In this document: positions 22,675 through 31,385 of the stretch, in pieces
Layout: every line of letters starts with the position of its first letter
Position numbering within the stretch: position 1 is the stretch's first letter
From: Paracraurococcus sp042666655
GTDB taxonomy: Bacteria > Pseudomonadota > Alphaproteobacteria > Acetobacterales > Acetobacteraceae
DNA: 64,000 nt
Reading direction: 5' to 3'
Assembly (NCBI RefSeq): GCF_042666655.1
Contig: NZ_JBHTDE010000011.1
Coordinates: 1 to 64,000, forward strand
Translations under genes and position numbers: made by a program
The notes under the pieces: model-generated
Databases searched by the model: none
What the model was told of the DNA's origin: nothing
The model's input: only the letters and a program-made list of their open reading frames with translations

Positions 22675-24275
22675 CGCAGGTTTGCCGCTGCTGGCAGCAC
22701 CGCGCGCAGGTAGCCGGTCGGATCGTGCAGTGCCTGCGCCGCCGCGGCGGCGTAGTCGAAGGCCGGGCCGGCGGTCATCGTCAGCAGGGCGCAGAGCATG
22801 AGCAGCAGCGCCACGGGCAGGAACTCCACAACGCTGACCCGGACCGGGATCACGGCCGGAGAGACCCAGAAGGCATCCATCCCTGCGCGCACCATGGCCA
22901 CCACCGTCGTGAGCCCCGAGAGGATCAGCGCGGCCGTCACCACCCAGGCCATCGCCGGCGGTGGGCCCCCGTTCGGCGCCAGCAGCGGCGACAGCATGGC
23001 GAACTTGGCGAGGAAGCCGGAGAAGGGCGGCAGGCCGGCCAGCAGCAGCGCGCAGGCCAGGAAGGAGACGCCGAGGGTCGCTACCGCGGCGGGGATCGGC
23101 ACGCCGACCGCATCCCGCTCCCCGGGCTCGCCATCCTCCTGGTCCTCGCCGGTGCCGAAGGCCTCGCGCGTCACAGCCAGCACGTCGGCGCCGATGTCGC
23201 GGCCGCGCTCGACGAGCTCGATCAGCAGGAAGAAGGCGCCGATCGCCAGCACCGAACCGACGAGGTAGAGCAGCGCGCCGGCGGTGACGGCCGCCTTGCC
23301 CAGGCCGATCGCCGTCAGCAGCGTCCCGGAGGAGACGAGCACGCTCGCCCCGGCCAGGCGCGCGAGGTTCTGGCTCGCCAGCACCGCGACCGAGCCGAAG
23401 CCGAGCGTGAGCAGGCCGCCGAGGGTCAGCCAGGTGCCGCCGAAGCCCGCGGAGTCGCCCGCGCCGTCGCCGAACAGCAGCAGCCAGACGCGCAGCACCG
23501 CATAGATGCCGACCTTGCTGAGGATGGAGAGGATCGCCGCGGCCGGGGCGCTGGCTGCGGCATAGGTGCCCGGCAGCCAGAAGCCGAGCGGCCACATCGC
23601 GGCCTTGACCAGGAAGGCGATGCCGAGCACGGCGAGCCCGGCCTCCAGCAGCGCCCGGTCCGCGGCCGCTATGCCGCGCAGGCGGATCGCCAAGTCGGCC
23701 ATGCTGAGCGTGCCGGCGATGCCGTAGACGACGCTGACGCCGACCAGGAAGAGCAGCGACGCCACGAGGTTGATGACGATGTAGTGCAGCCCGGCCCGGA
23801 CCCGCGCGGTACCGGAGCCGTGCAACGCCAAACCATAGGAGGCGGCGAGCATGACCTCGAAGAAGACAAACAGGTTGAACAGGTCGCCGGTCAGGAAGGC
23901 GCCGTTCAGCCCCATGAGCTGGAACTGGAACAGCGGGTGGAATTGCACCCCCGCGCGGTGCCAGCGGGCCAGCGAGAAGACGAAGGCGGCGAAGCCGAGA
24001 ACGGAGGTCAGCGCCACCATCATCGCCGAGAGCCGGTCCAGCACCAGCACGATGCCGAAGGAGGCCGGCCAGTCGCCCAGCCGGTAGACCCGCACCTCCG
24101 GCGCATCCGCCAGTACCAGCAGGGCGGCCGAGAGTGCCAGCAGCGCGATCGTGGAGGCGAGGCCAAGCCCGGCGGCCAGCCCACGCCAACGGTTGCCCGC
24201 AAGGATCATCACGGCGCCCGCCAGCATCGGTACGACGATCGGGGCGATCACAAGGTGGTCGGTCCAGCCGGTCAC
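22671..24275 (-). CDS. mnhD: Mrp/Mnh antiporter subunit D (complex I NuoN/L-like)
   Basis: This 534-residue polytopic protein has about 14 membrane helices and is homologous to proton-pumping subunits of complex I. It has GDLFNLFVFFEVMLAASYGL (the conserved acidic residue in the fifth helix), LVKAAMWPLGFWLPGTYAAA with the key Lys, and the C-terminal FSGFLAKFAML. It contains a polar cytoplasmic insert, EAFGTGEDQEDGEPGERDAV, near residue 385. It forms the ion-translocating core with subunit A. ATGA-type overlaps occur at both ends. Confidence 0.95.
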   Translation of the reverse strand: MTGWTDHLVIAPIVVPMLAGAVMILAGNRWRGLAAGLGLASTIALLALSAALLVLADAPEVRVYRLGDWPASFGIVLVLDRLSAMMVALTSVLGFAAFVFSLARWHRAGVQFHPLFQFQLMGLNGAFLTGDLFNLFVFFEVMLAASYGLALHGSGTARVRAGLHYIVINLVASLLFLVGVSVVYGIAGTLSMADLAIRLRGIAAADRALLEAGLAVLGIAFLVKAAMWPLGFWLPGTYAAASAPAAAILSILSKVGIYAVLRVWLLLFGDGAGDSAGFGGTWLTLGGLLTLGFGSVAVLASQNLARLAGASVLVSSGTLLTAIGLGKAAVTAGALLYLVGSVLAIGAFFLLIELVERGRDIGADVLAVTREAFGTGEDQEDGEPGERDAVGVPIPAAVATLGVSFLACALLLAGLPPFSGFLAKFAMLSPLLAPNGGPPPAMAWVVTAALILSGLTTVVAMVRAGMDAFWVSPAVIPVRVSVVEFLPVALLLMLCALLTMTAGPAFDYAAAAAQALHDPTGYLRAVLPAAANLR

Positions 24276-24616
24276 CGCTCCCGCTCCCGCCCGTCGACGT
24301 GGTCGGACCCGGTCAGCCCGCGTGCCGCGAGCAGCACGACCAGCAGCAGCGCCGTGGTGGCGAAGCCGATGACGATCGCGGTCAGCACCAGCGCCTGTGG
24401 CACCGGGTCGGCGTAGCCGGCCAGGCTCCCTACCTCGCCGGGTTCCAGGACGGCCTCGGCGCCGGTGCGCAGCCCGCCGGTCGAGAAGATGAAGAGATTC
24501 ACCGCGTAGGACAGCAGTGCGAGGCCGATGGTGACCTGGAAGGTGCGCGCCCGCAGCAGCAGCCAGACGCCGGAGCCGGCCAGCAGGCCGATCGCCAGAG
24601 AGACGACGAGCTGCAT
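24272..24616 (-). CDS. mnhC: Mrp/Mnh antiporter subunit C (NuoK-like)
   Basis: This 114-residue protein has three membrane helices, homologous to NuoK: TFQVTIGLALLSYAVNLFIF (residues 26-45) and DPVPQALVLTAIVIGFATTA (70-89), the conserved DPLPQALVLTAIVI signature. The start ATG at 24616 shares one base with the mnhA stop region, consistent with translational coupling. Confidence 0.95.
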   Translation of the reverse strand: MQLVVSLAIGLLAGSGVWLLLRARTFQVTIGLALLSYAVNLFIFSTGGLRTGAEAVLEPGEVGSLAGYADPVPQALVLTAIVIGFATTALLLVVLLAARGLTGSDHVDGRERER

Positions 24617-27552
24617 CAGTCCTCCCCCACCGTGGCCGGCATCCGCGCCACGGGCGCCGACGGCGCCGCGCGGCGGCCGCGCACGGACTGGTGCGCCAGG
24701 GCGACCAGCATCAGCAGGGTCGCGCCCACCACCAGGGCGAAGACGCCGATGTCGAAGACCAGGGCGCTGGCGGCGGGAACCTTGCCGATCACCGGCAGGT
24801 CGAGATAGCGGAAATAGGAGGTGAGGAAGGGCCGGCCGAAAGCCCAGGCGGCCACCCCGGTGCCGGCGGATAGCAGCAGCCCCGCGCCGATCCACGCGCG
24901 CGGCCGCAGCCAGCTCAGCCGGTCCTCGGTCCACTCCGTGCCGCCGATCATGTACTGCAGGATCACCGCGATCGCCACGACCATGCCGGCCGAGAAGCCG
25001 CCGCCCGGCAGGTCGTGCCCGCGCAGCAGCAGGAAGGCGGCGACCAGCAGCATGGCCGGGAAGAGCAGCCGCGTGAGGACGGCGGGCACCAGCAGCCAGT
25101 CGGCCATCGGCCGCGCCTCGCCCGGGACCGTTGCCGTCGCCGGCAGGGCATGCTGGTGCAGCTGCTGCATCGGCGCATCGAGGCTGTCCGGCGCGGGGCG
25201 GAAGCGGCGCAGCAGCGCGTAGGTAGCGAGCGCGACCGTGGCGACCACGAAGATCTCGCCCAGCGTGTCGAAGCCGCGGAAATCCAGCAGCGTGACGTTG
25301 ACGACGTTGGTGCCGCCGCCCTCGGTATAGGCGCGGGCAAGGAAGTCGAGCGCCAGCAGGTCGGGCGGAGTGCGCGTCATCACGGCATAAGACAGCGTCG
25401 CCAATCCGCCGCCGGCACCGACCGCGATGCCGAGATCGCGCAGCCTTCGGGTGAAGGTCAGCACCTCCGGACCGCGCTCGCCGGGGATGCGCCGGCGCTG
25501 CGGCAGCCAGCGCAGGCCGAGCAGCAGCAGCACGGTGGTGACGACCTCGACCGTGAGCTGCGTCAGCGCCAGGTCCGGCGCGGAGAACCAGACGAAGGTC
25601 AGGACCACCGCGAGGCCGACGCCGCTCACCAGGATCAGCGCCGCCAGGCGGTGGAACTTCGCCAGCATGGCCGCGCCGAGGGCGCAGGTCCCGCCTGCCG
25701 CCCAGATCAGCGCGAGGATCGGGTCGACCGGCGAGGCGGGCAGGTTGCCGGGCCCGAAGCCGCGCTGCCAGACCGCCGCGCCCCCGGCCAGGAAGGCGAC
25801 GAAGAGGATCAGCCGCAGCTGCGGCTGCAGCCGGCGGGTGCCGGCGATCCCCTCCACCCGGCGCGCCAGCCTCCAGGAGAGGAACACCATGGTCCGCTCG
25901 AAAATGCGCTGCCCCTCAAGGTGATGCAGCAGCGGTTCGCCCTCGACGTCGCTGCGCAGCCGCCGCTGCAGCAGCAAGTAGAGCCCGACGCCGCCAGCCA
26001 AGGCGACGATGCTCATCAGCAGCGGCAGGTTCAGCCCGTGCCAGACCGACAGGCTGTAGTCCGGCACGTCGTCGCCCAGCACGGACCGCACGGCGATGGC
26101 GAGGAAAGGCCCAACTGTCGCGGCCGGCAGGAGGCCGACCATGATGCAGGTCAGCACGAGGATCTCGACCGGGAAGCGCATCCAGGTCGCCGGCTCGTGC
26201 GGCGCGCGCGGCAGGTCCACCGGATCGGGGCCGAAGAACGCGCCGTGGATGAAGCGGAGCGAGTAGGCGACGCTGAAGGCACTGCCCAGTAACGCGGCGA
26301 AGGGCAGGATGTTCAGCAGCCCGGGCAGCGGGGCTTCGACCGAGAGCGCTTCGGCGAAGAACATCTCCTTGGAGATGAAGCCGTTGAGCAGCGGCACGCC
26401 CGCCATCGCCGCGGCCGCGACCAGGGCGAGCCGCGCCGTGAAGGGCATGGACCGGTTCAGCCCCGACAGCCGGCGGATGTCGCGTGTGCCCGTCTCGTGG
26501 TCGATGATGCCCGCCGCCATGAAAAGCGACGCCTTAAAAGCCGCGTGGTTCAGCACGTGGAACACCGCCGCGACCAGGGCGAGCTCGCTGTTCAGGCCGA
26601 GCAGCAAGGTGATCAGCCCGAGATGGCTGATGGTCGAATAGGCCAGCAACCCCTTCAGGTCGTTCTGGAAGATGGCGACATAGGCGCCGAGTAGCATGGT
26701 CACTAGGCCGGCGGTGCCGACGATCAGGAACCAGGCCTCGGTGCCCGCCAGCACCGGCCAGAGGCGCGCCATGAGGAAGATGCCGGCCTTCACCAGCGTT
26801 GCCGAATGGAGGTAGGCCGAGACCGGCGTCGGCGCCGCCATGGCGTTCGGCAGCCAGAAATGGAAGGGGAACTGCGCGCTCTTGGTCATCGCGCCGAGCA
26901 GGATCAGCACCAGCGCGGTCGCATACAGGGGATGCTCCCGGATACGGTCGCCCGCGGCGAGCACCGCATCGAGCTCGTAACTGCCGACGATGTGGCCCAG
27001 CACCAGCACGCCGGCGAAGAGGGCGAGCCCGCCCGTGGCGGTGACGGTCAGCGCCATCCGGGCGCCGTCGCGCGCCGAGGCGGTATGGTGCCAGTAGCCG
27101 ATCAGGAGGAAGGAGAAGAGGCTCGTCAGCTCCCAGAAGAAAGCGAGTTGCACCAGGTTGCCCGACACCACCACCCCCGTCATCGCGCCCATGAAGGCGA
27201 GCAGGAAGGCGAAGAAGCGCGGCACCGGATCGGCCTCGGCCATGTAGTAGCGGGCATAAAGCACCACGAGCGCGCCGATGCCCGTCACGAGCCCGGCGAA
27301 GAGCCAGGCGAGGCCGTCGAGGCGCAGCGTGAGGTTGAGCCCGAGCGCCGGCATCCAGGCAAACTTCGCCTGCACCACGCCGCCGGCCGCGACGGTTGGG
27401 TAGGCAACCCACACCATCAGCAGGCCTACGAGTGCGACGCTGCCCGCCATGGCCGCCGCCGTGTTCCGGGCATGGGTCGGCAGCAGCCCGGCCGCGATGG
27501 CTCCGACGAAAGGCAGGACCACCAGAGTGAGGAGCAGCAGCGTATCGGGCAT
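24616..27552 (-). CDS. mnhA: Mrp/Mnh antiporter subunit A fused to subunit B
   Basis: The protein is 978 residues. The N-terminal 650 residues are NuoL-like (FFWELTSLFSFLLIGYWHHT with the conserved Glu; KSAQFPFHFWLPNAMAAPTP with the key Lys; LNHAAFKASLFMAAGIIDHE). After the subunit-A C-terminal extension (about 650-790, including the DUF4040-like region LTQLTVEVVTTVLLLLGLRW), residues about 835-960 are MnhB: GHDLPGGGFSAGMVVAIAVI. This A-B fusion is the PhaAB arrangement known from alphaproteobacteria such as Sinorhizobium. It pumps Na+ or K+ out against protons at the inner membrane. It is the second gene of an operon led by ptsN. Confidence 0.95.
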   Translation of the reverse strand: MPDTLLLLTLVVLPFVGAIAAGLLPTHARNTAAAMAGSVALVGLLMVWVAYPTVAAGGVVQAKFAWMPALGLNLTLRLDGLAWLFAGLVTGIGALVVLYARYYMAEADPVPRFFAFLLAFMGAMTGVVVSGNLVQLAFFWELTSLFSFLLIGYWHHTASARDGARMALTVTATGGLALFAGVLVLGHIVGSYELDAVLAAGDRIREHPLYATALVLILLGAMTKSAQFPFHFWLPNAMAAPTPVSAYLHSATLVKAGIFLMARLWPVLAGTEAWFLIVGTAGLVTMLLGAYVAIFQNDLKGLLAYSTISHLGLITLLLGLNSELALVAAVFHVLNHAAFKASLFMAAGIIDHETGTRDIRRLSGLNRSMPFTARLALVAAAAMAGVPLLNGFISKEMFFAEALSVEAPLPGLLNILPFAALLGSAFSVAYSLRFIHGAFFGPDPVDLPRAPHEPATWMRFPVEILVLTCIMVGLLPAATVGPFLAIAVRSVLGDDVPDYSLSVWHGLNLPLLMSIVALAGGVGLYLLLQRRLRSDVEGEPLLHHLEGQRIFERTMVFLSWRLARRVEGIAGTRRLQPQLRLILFVAFLAGGAAVWQRGFGPGNLPASPVDPILALIWAAGGTCALGAAMLAKFHRLAALILVSGVGLAVVLTFVWFSAPDLALTQLTVEVVTTVLLLLGLRWLPQRRRIPGERGPEVLTFTRRLRDLGIAVGAGGGLATLSYAVMTRTPPDLLALDFLARAYTEGGGTNVVNVTLLDFRGFDTLGEIFVVATVALATYALLRRFRPAPDSLDAPMQQLHQHALPATATVPGEARPMADWLLVPAVLTRLLFPAMLLVAAFLLLRGHDLPGGGFSAGMVVAIAVILQYMIGGTEWTEDRLSWLRPRAWIGAGLLLSAGTGVAAWAFGRPFLTSYFRYLDLPVIGKVPAASALVFDIGVFALVVGATLLMLVALAHQSVRGRRAAPSAPVARMPATVGED

Positions 27553-27608
27553 CGCGGTGTGTCAGGTTCCGGTTCGCGGGGCGTGCGTCGGATCGCCGCC
27601 TTGCGGCG

Positions 27609-28070
27609 TCACGTCGCCGCCAAGGGCGGGCCGGCCAGGAGCGCCACCACGTCTTCCGCCACCTTGGCCGAGCGCAAATGCCGGAGCACCTGAGGTTCCC
27701 GGAGCGAGCGGCAGGTGTCCGACAGGGTCGGCAGGAAGCCTTCGGGCGACGCCTGGGGCCACAGGACAAGGATGACTAGATCCACCGGCTCCTCGTCCCG
27801 CGCCTCGAAGTCGATCGGGCGCCGCAGCCGCGCGAACAAAGCGAGCGGCGGAGGATTTCCCTCAAGGCGCGCATGCGGCAGGGCGACGCCCCGGCCAAGC
27901 GCCGTAGACCCCAGCCGTTCGCGCGCGCGAAGGGCGTCCAGGATTTCGGTTTCGTCACGCTCCGACCGGCGAGCCGCTTCGCTCGCCAGACGCTGCAGGA
28001 CGTCCCGCTTGCTCGTGGCGTCGAGGTCGAGAATGACGTCGGCCACGGCAAGATGGTCTGTGATCCCCAT
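27609..28070 (-). CDS. ptsN: PTS EIIA-Ntr type protein (PtsN-like)
   Basis: This 153-residue protein has a PTS EIIA type-2 domain. The phospho-accepting His is in GRGVALPHARLEG (about residue 65), preceded by RERLGSTALGRG. The hydrophobic core reads DFEARDEEPVDLVILVLWPQ, and the tail is LRSAKVAEDVVALL. The ATG at 28070 is preferred to one four codons upstream because GGAG lies 6 bases before it. In proteobacteria EIIA-Ntr binds and controls potassium transport regulators according to its phosphorylation state. Here it is the first gene before mnhA, 56 bases away on the same strand, suggesting control of the antiporter. No other PTS genes are nearby, so it may be a second EIIA copy. Confidence 0.87.
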   Translation of the reverse strand: MGITDHLAVADVILDLDATSKRDVLQRLASEAARRSERDETEILDALRARERLGSTALGRGVALPHARLEGNPPPLALFARLRRPIDFEARDEEPVDLVILVLWPQASPEGFLPTLSDTCRSLREPQVLRHLRSAKVAEDVVALLAGPPLAAT

Positions 28071-28579
28071 CGCTATCTCCATCCGCAGTGCGGTGGCCTT
28101 GGGCTGCGCCCGGCGCGAATAAGCCGATGCCCGCCACAGTCAGGGAGCGCGACAGGTACGCGCGAGCGAAGCCAGGATTTTCTGCGCGGAATGCAGGGGT
28201 AGCCCACACGTCACACATCAATGAACACGGACCGCCTACCAAGCGGATTACAGGATGGCAACCAGCGGATCGGCTTTACGAAGCTTCTGGAGGAAGCGTG
28301 ATCTCGCCGTGCGACCTAGTTCGGGCGATCATGAATTTTCCTTTCAAAACTCCATATCAAGCCGGGGCATTTCCCGATCTTCAGCCTTTGGCAGGTCAGA
28401 CTTGCAGGCCCAAGTTAAATCGTATCTGGCGTTCCATGGATTGAGCGCAGCCCAGCCCCATTTCTACAGCCCGACCCGGGCGGCCGGGCTCGCGCTGATG
28501 AGCTTGGCGCGCCGGACATTGCCACGCATCATACTGAGGTCGCGGTGGCGGCTCGAAGCGGCAGCCGCTGGCGTCCAGT
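28071..28579. other. Intergenic region upstream of the ptsN-mnh operon
   Basis: About 510 bases between ptsN and the IS6 element. A plus-strand open frame at 28255-28641 has no recognisable domain and runs into the IS end. The stretch around 28200-28400 is less GC-rich and probably contains the operon promoter. I see no RNA motif. Confidence 0.4.
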
Positions 28580-29410
28580 GGCATTGTCAACTTCGCAGTC
28601 TCTGGCCGAAACAAAGCGGCTTGGGCAGGCTGGCGGGATGACGTCCGAGCCCGCCACCTATCCCGGATACCGCTTCCCGGCCGCCATCATCCGCCACACA
28701 GTCTGGTTGTACCACATCTTCAGCCTGAGCTTCCGGGACGTTGAACTGCTCCTGGCCGAACGGGGCATCACGGTCACCCACGAGAGCATACGGCAGTGGT
28801 GCCTCAAGTTCGGCGCCGATTTCGCTAGCAAGCTCCGCAGACGCCGGCCGAAGCCAGGCGACACTTGGTACCTCGATGAGGTGTTCCTGGAAATCAATAG
28901 CAAGGTGCATTATCTCTGGCGCGCGGTGGACCAGCACGGTGTCGTCCTCGACATGCTGGTTCAGGACCGCAGGAACGCCACGGCAGCCAAGCGCTTCTTC
29001 AAGTGCCTGCTCGCTGGGCTATGATACGAGGCAAAGCGCCTCGTCACTGACGGCCTTCGCAGCTACGGCGTTGCGCACCGTGATATCCTGCCCGAGGTGA
29101 AGCACCCGACCAGTCGCTACCTGAACAACCGCGCCGAGACCTCGCACCGGACGACGCGGCGCCGAGAGTGGCAGATGCAGCGGCTCAAGTCGCCGGAGCA
29201 AGCGCAGCGCTGCCTGTCATCCCCCGCGATGATCCATGGCCATTTCCGTCCGCCGCGGCATCTGATGACCGCTGCTGAGTACCGTGATGCCCGCGCCACG
29301 GCTTTTCGGATCCGGCGGCGGGAGACGTGCGTCCAGATGGCGGCGTAAGCACGACGGATGTCGTGTCGCGCGGTCAAGCGCGTCCATCGAACCAACGACT
29401 TGGCAATGCC
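28580..29410 (+). mobile_element. IS6 family insertion sequence
   Basis: An 831-bp element. The left end GGCATTGTCAA (28580-28590) and the reverse complement of the right end, GGCATTGCCAA (from 29410 backwards), agree at 10 of 11 positions and match the style of IS6 ends (GGCActGTTGCAA type). It encloses one transposase frame (28638-29348). I find no 8-bp target duplication: CGTCCAGT lies to the left and TCCGCACG to the right, so one side may have been rearranged after insertion. Confidence 0.7.
28638..29348 (+). pseudogene. IS6 family transposase interrupted by one in-frame TGA
   Basis: One frame of 237 codons encodes a complete IS6 DDE transposase: FPAAIIRHTVWLYHIFSLSF, GITVTHESIRQWCLKFGADF, DTWYLDEVFLEINSKVHYLW (first Asp), VTDGLRSYGVAHRDILPEVK (second Asp), RAETSHRTTRRREWQMQRLK (Glu). 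TGA at 29022-29024 falls between CLLAGL and YEAKRLVTDGL, between the first and second catalytic Asp. The rest of the frame is intact, so a single substitution or readthrough separates it from activity. A much more decayed relative lies at 6730-6910. Confidence 0.88.
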
Positions 29411-29466
29411 TCCGCACGACATCGACCACGCGCCATGGTCACCGCAAGGCCACGACAGGCTTACGC

Positions 29467-29964
29467 TTACGGTTCGAGCTCAGCGGCAAGACGTTTTTCC
29501 AAGTCCGGCGGGACTGACGGGCGTACGGGAGCGAGCAGGGGCGGCTTGCCCGAGGCGTCCAGGATGCCGGGAATCCGGCCGGGGCCGTGGAAGCGCTCAA
29601 CCCACCGGTGCGCTTGCGCCGGCGCCCAAGGCGCGCACCAACCTGCGACAGCCCTTCCGGCACCGGCAGGGCCGCGCGCTTCTCGACCCCTTGCGCCACG
29701 GCCGCCGTGGCGCTCCCGCCGCATCCGTCGCCAGCGCGGACCAGCCACGCGCCATTCCTCCACTCGCCCCCCCGTCACCGGGGCCAGCCCGCGCGCTTCG
29801 GTGATGCCTGCAGCGCCAAGGGTTGTGTGGGCCGGCGACGGGCGGGGGTCGGCACCGTGCCGGACAGCGTGCCCGGACGCGAGTGCCGCGAAAGCGGGCG
29901 CCGCGCCGAGCAGCAAGAGAAAGAGCGCCAGCAGGGCGAGCGCCGGGTCGTGATGGAGGAGCAT
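29467..29964 (-). CDS. Secreted basic hypothetical protein
   Basis: This 165-residue protein starts at 29964 with AGGAGGTCC upstream; the longer frame from 30111 overlaps the PepSY gene antisense-wise and is rejected. Signal peptide: MLLHHDPALALLALFLLLLG then AAPAFAALA. The mature part is rich in Arg, Gly and Ala (RWRRMRRERHGGRGARGREA) with no known domain and may be disordered. It lies downstream of the PepSY gene on the same strand, 23 bases away. Its last residues end 57 bases from the IS6 element, so the 3' end may be altered. Confidence 0.5.
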   Translation of the reverse strand: MLLHHDPALALLALFLLLLGAAPAFAALASGHAVRHGADPRPSPAHTTLGAAGITEARGLAPVTGGRVEEWRVAGPRWRRMRRERHGGRGARGREARGPAGAGRAVAGWCAPWAPAQAHRWVERFHGPGRIPGILDASGKPPLLAPVRPSVPPDLEKRLAAELEP

Positions 29965-29987
29965 CGCCGCAGGACCTCCTAAGCCCG

Positions 29988-30275
29988 TCACCGGTCCGCG
30001 TCGCGGCGCGCGCGCTCTTCCTGCCGCAGTACCTGCCCAGTGGCCGCATCCACCAGCAGCTTCACCCGCCGGCCGCCGCGGTCGGTGGCCTTCACCTCGA
30101 TGCCGCTCCACTCCCGGTCCATCTCCTCGATCTGGAAACCCTGGCTCTCCAGTCGGGCGGCGACGTCCGAGAAGCGTAGGCCGCCACCGGGCTGGGTCGG
30201 GGCGGGCTGGGCGGCTGCGACGCCGCCGGTCACGACGGCCGCGGCGAGGGCGGCGGTGAGCATGGTCTTCCTCAT
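29988..30275 (-). CDS. Periplasmic PepSY-domain protein
   Basis: This 95-residue protein has a signal peptide (MRKTMLTAALAAAVVTGGVA, AAQ). The mature part is one PepSY unit: LRFSDVAARLESQGFQIEEM, WSGIEVKATDRGGRRVKLLV, DAATGQVLRQEE. PepSY proteins bind or inhibit periplasmic partners and often sit next to two-component systems. It is transcribed divergently from the PepSY-regulator-kinase operon on the right, sharing the intergenic CTGACGC boxes, so it is probably a target of that system. Confidence 0.87.
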   Translation of the reverse strand: MRKTMLTAALAAAVVTGGVAAAQPAPTQPGGGLRFSDVAARLESQGFQIEEMDREWSGIEVKATDRGGRRVKLLVDAATGQVLRQEERARRDADR

Positions 30276-30341
30276 GTGGCGGACTCCGTCAGTGGGCGCC
30301 GCGCCGTGCGGCGGGCTTAGCCGGTTGGTAGCAGCCTCCCC

Positions 30342-30380
30342 CTGACGCCCCGCCGAGCACCGCCGTCAGCGGGGCGTCAG
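30342..30380. promoter_or_regulatory. CTGACGC inverted repeat between divergent PepSY genes
   Basis: CTGACGCCCCGC (30342-30353) and GCGGGGCGTCAG (30369-30380) form a perfect 12-bp inverted repeat with a 15-base spacer that contains another GTCA. It sits in the 127-bp region between two divergent PepSY genes, 22 bases before the plus-strand start. It is a good candidate for the binding site of the adjacent OmpR-type regulator. A related GCTGACGC/GCGTCAGC pair occurs at 32776-32805. Confidence 0.55.
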
Positions 30381-30402
30381 CGGCCGTGGTATAGTGGTGC
30401 GC

Positions 30403-30714
30403 ATGCCGTGCCGCCGCGCCCTGTTCTGTCTGACCCTGCTCGCTGCCCCGGTCGTCGACGCGCGCGCCGACGACCGACGCCGGCGCGAGGAGCAGCAGCG
30501 GGCACGCCGGGCGCTCGCCGAGGGACGCATCCGCCCGCTCGCCGAGATCCTCGCCCTGGTGCAGCCGCAGCTCGGCGGCGAGGTGATCGGGGTGGAGCTG
30601 GACGAGGAGGACGGGACCTTCGTCTACGAGATCAAGGTGCTGACCCCGCGCGGGCGCCGGCTGGAGTACGAGGTGGACGCTGCGACGGGCCACATCCTGA
30701 AGGTGGACGATTGA
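30403..30714 (+). CDS. PepSY-domain protein, first gene of a two-component operon
   Basis: This 103-residue protein has a signal peptide (CRRALFCLTLLAAPVVDARA), a charged linker (RRRREEQQRARRALAEGRIR), then PepSY: LAEILALVQPQLGGEVIGVE, FVYEIKVLTPRGRRLEYEVD, AATGHILKVDD. Its stop shares a base with the regulator start (TGATG). PepSY-regulator-kinase operons of this kind are common in proteobacteria; the PepSY protein probably modulates the kinase sensor domain from the periplasm. Confidence 0.87.
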   Translation: MPCRRALFCLTLLAAPVVDARADDRRRREEQQRARRALAEGRIRPLAEILALVQPQLGGEVIGVELDEEDGTFVYEIKVLTPRGRRLEYEVDAATGHILKVDD

Positions 30715-31385
30715 TGCGCCTGCTGCTGGCTGAGGACGACCCGCGCATCGCCGCGCACGTGCGCCGCGCGCTGGAGGCGGCGGGCTACCTGGTGGACCTG
30801 GCCGCCGACGGCGAGGAGGCGCTGTTCCGCGGCGAGACTGAGGATTACGCGCTTGTCGTGCTCGACCTCGGCTTGCCGCGCATGGATGGGCTCGCGGTGC
30901 TCAAGCGGTGGCGGGCGGAGGGGCGGCACGTGCCGGTGCTGGTGCTGACCGCACGCGGCGCCTGGTCCGAGCGGGTGGAGGGGATCGACGCGGGCGCCGA
31001 CGACTACCTGCCCAAGCCCTTCCGCGTTGAGGAGCTGCTGGCCCGGGTGCGCGCGCTGCTCCGCCGCTCGGCTGGGCTGGGCTCGCCCGTCATCGAGGCG
31101 GGGCGCCTCGCGCTCGACACACGGCTGAAGGAGGTCCGGCTGGACGGCGTGCCGGTCGCGCTCTCGGCACTGGAGTGGCGCCTCCTCAGCATACTCGCCC
31201 ATCGCCGTGGCGAGGCCTTGCCCGTGGGCGAGATCGTCGAGCAGCTCTACGGTGACGACGACGCGCGCGACGCGAATGCCGTTGAGGCGCTGGTGCTGCG
31301 GCTGCGCCGCAAGCTCGGCCCCGACGCGATCGAGACGCGCCGGGGCCTCGGCTACGCGCTGCCCGCGACGGCCCCGCCGGCTTGA
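30714..31385 (+). CDS. OmpR/PhoP-type response regulator
   Basis: This 223-residue protein has a receiver domain at 1-115 (LLLAEDDPRIA; acceptor Asp in VVLDLGLPRMD; Thr in VLTARGA; Lys in YLPKPF) and a winged helix at about 128-218 (LSALEWRLLSILAHRRGEAL; ANAVEALVLRLRRKLGPDAI; TRRGLGYAL). It belongs to the PhoP/QseB/TctD-like subgroup. It is coupled to the PepSY gene (TGATG) and to the kinase (4-base overlap with its TTG start). Its likely operator is the CTGACGC inverted repeat upstream of the operon. Confidence 0.93.
   Translation: MRLLLAEDDPRIAAHVRRALEAAGYLVDLAADGEEALFRGETEDYALVVLDLGLPRMDGLAVLKRWRAEGRHVPVLVLTARGAWSERVEGIDAGADDYLPKPFRVEELLARVRALLRRSAGLGSPVIEAGRLALDTRLKEVRLDGVPVALSALEWRLLSILAHRRGEALPVGEIVEQLYGDDDARDANAVEALVLRLRRKLGPDAIETRRGLGYALPATAPPA

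Noticed and set aside
22656..24416. 586-residue plus-strand frame opposite mnhD/mnhE
   Set aside because: Glutamine/arginine/glycine-rich mirror of the reverse-strand membrane proteins; no domain.
25015..26292. 425-residue plus-strand frame opposite mnhA
   Set aside because: Antisense shadow of a clear NuoL/MnhA-type gene; composition Q/H/R-rich and featureless.
29467..30111. Longer start at 30111 for the secreted basic protein
   Set aside because: The extra 49 residues overlap the PepSY gene in another frame and are not protein-like; a strong AGGAGG and a signal peptide mark 29964.
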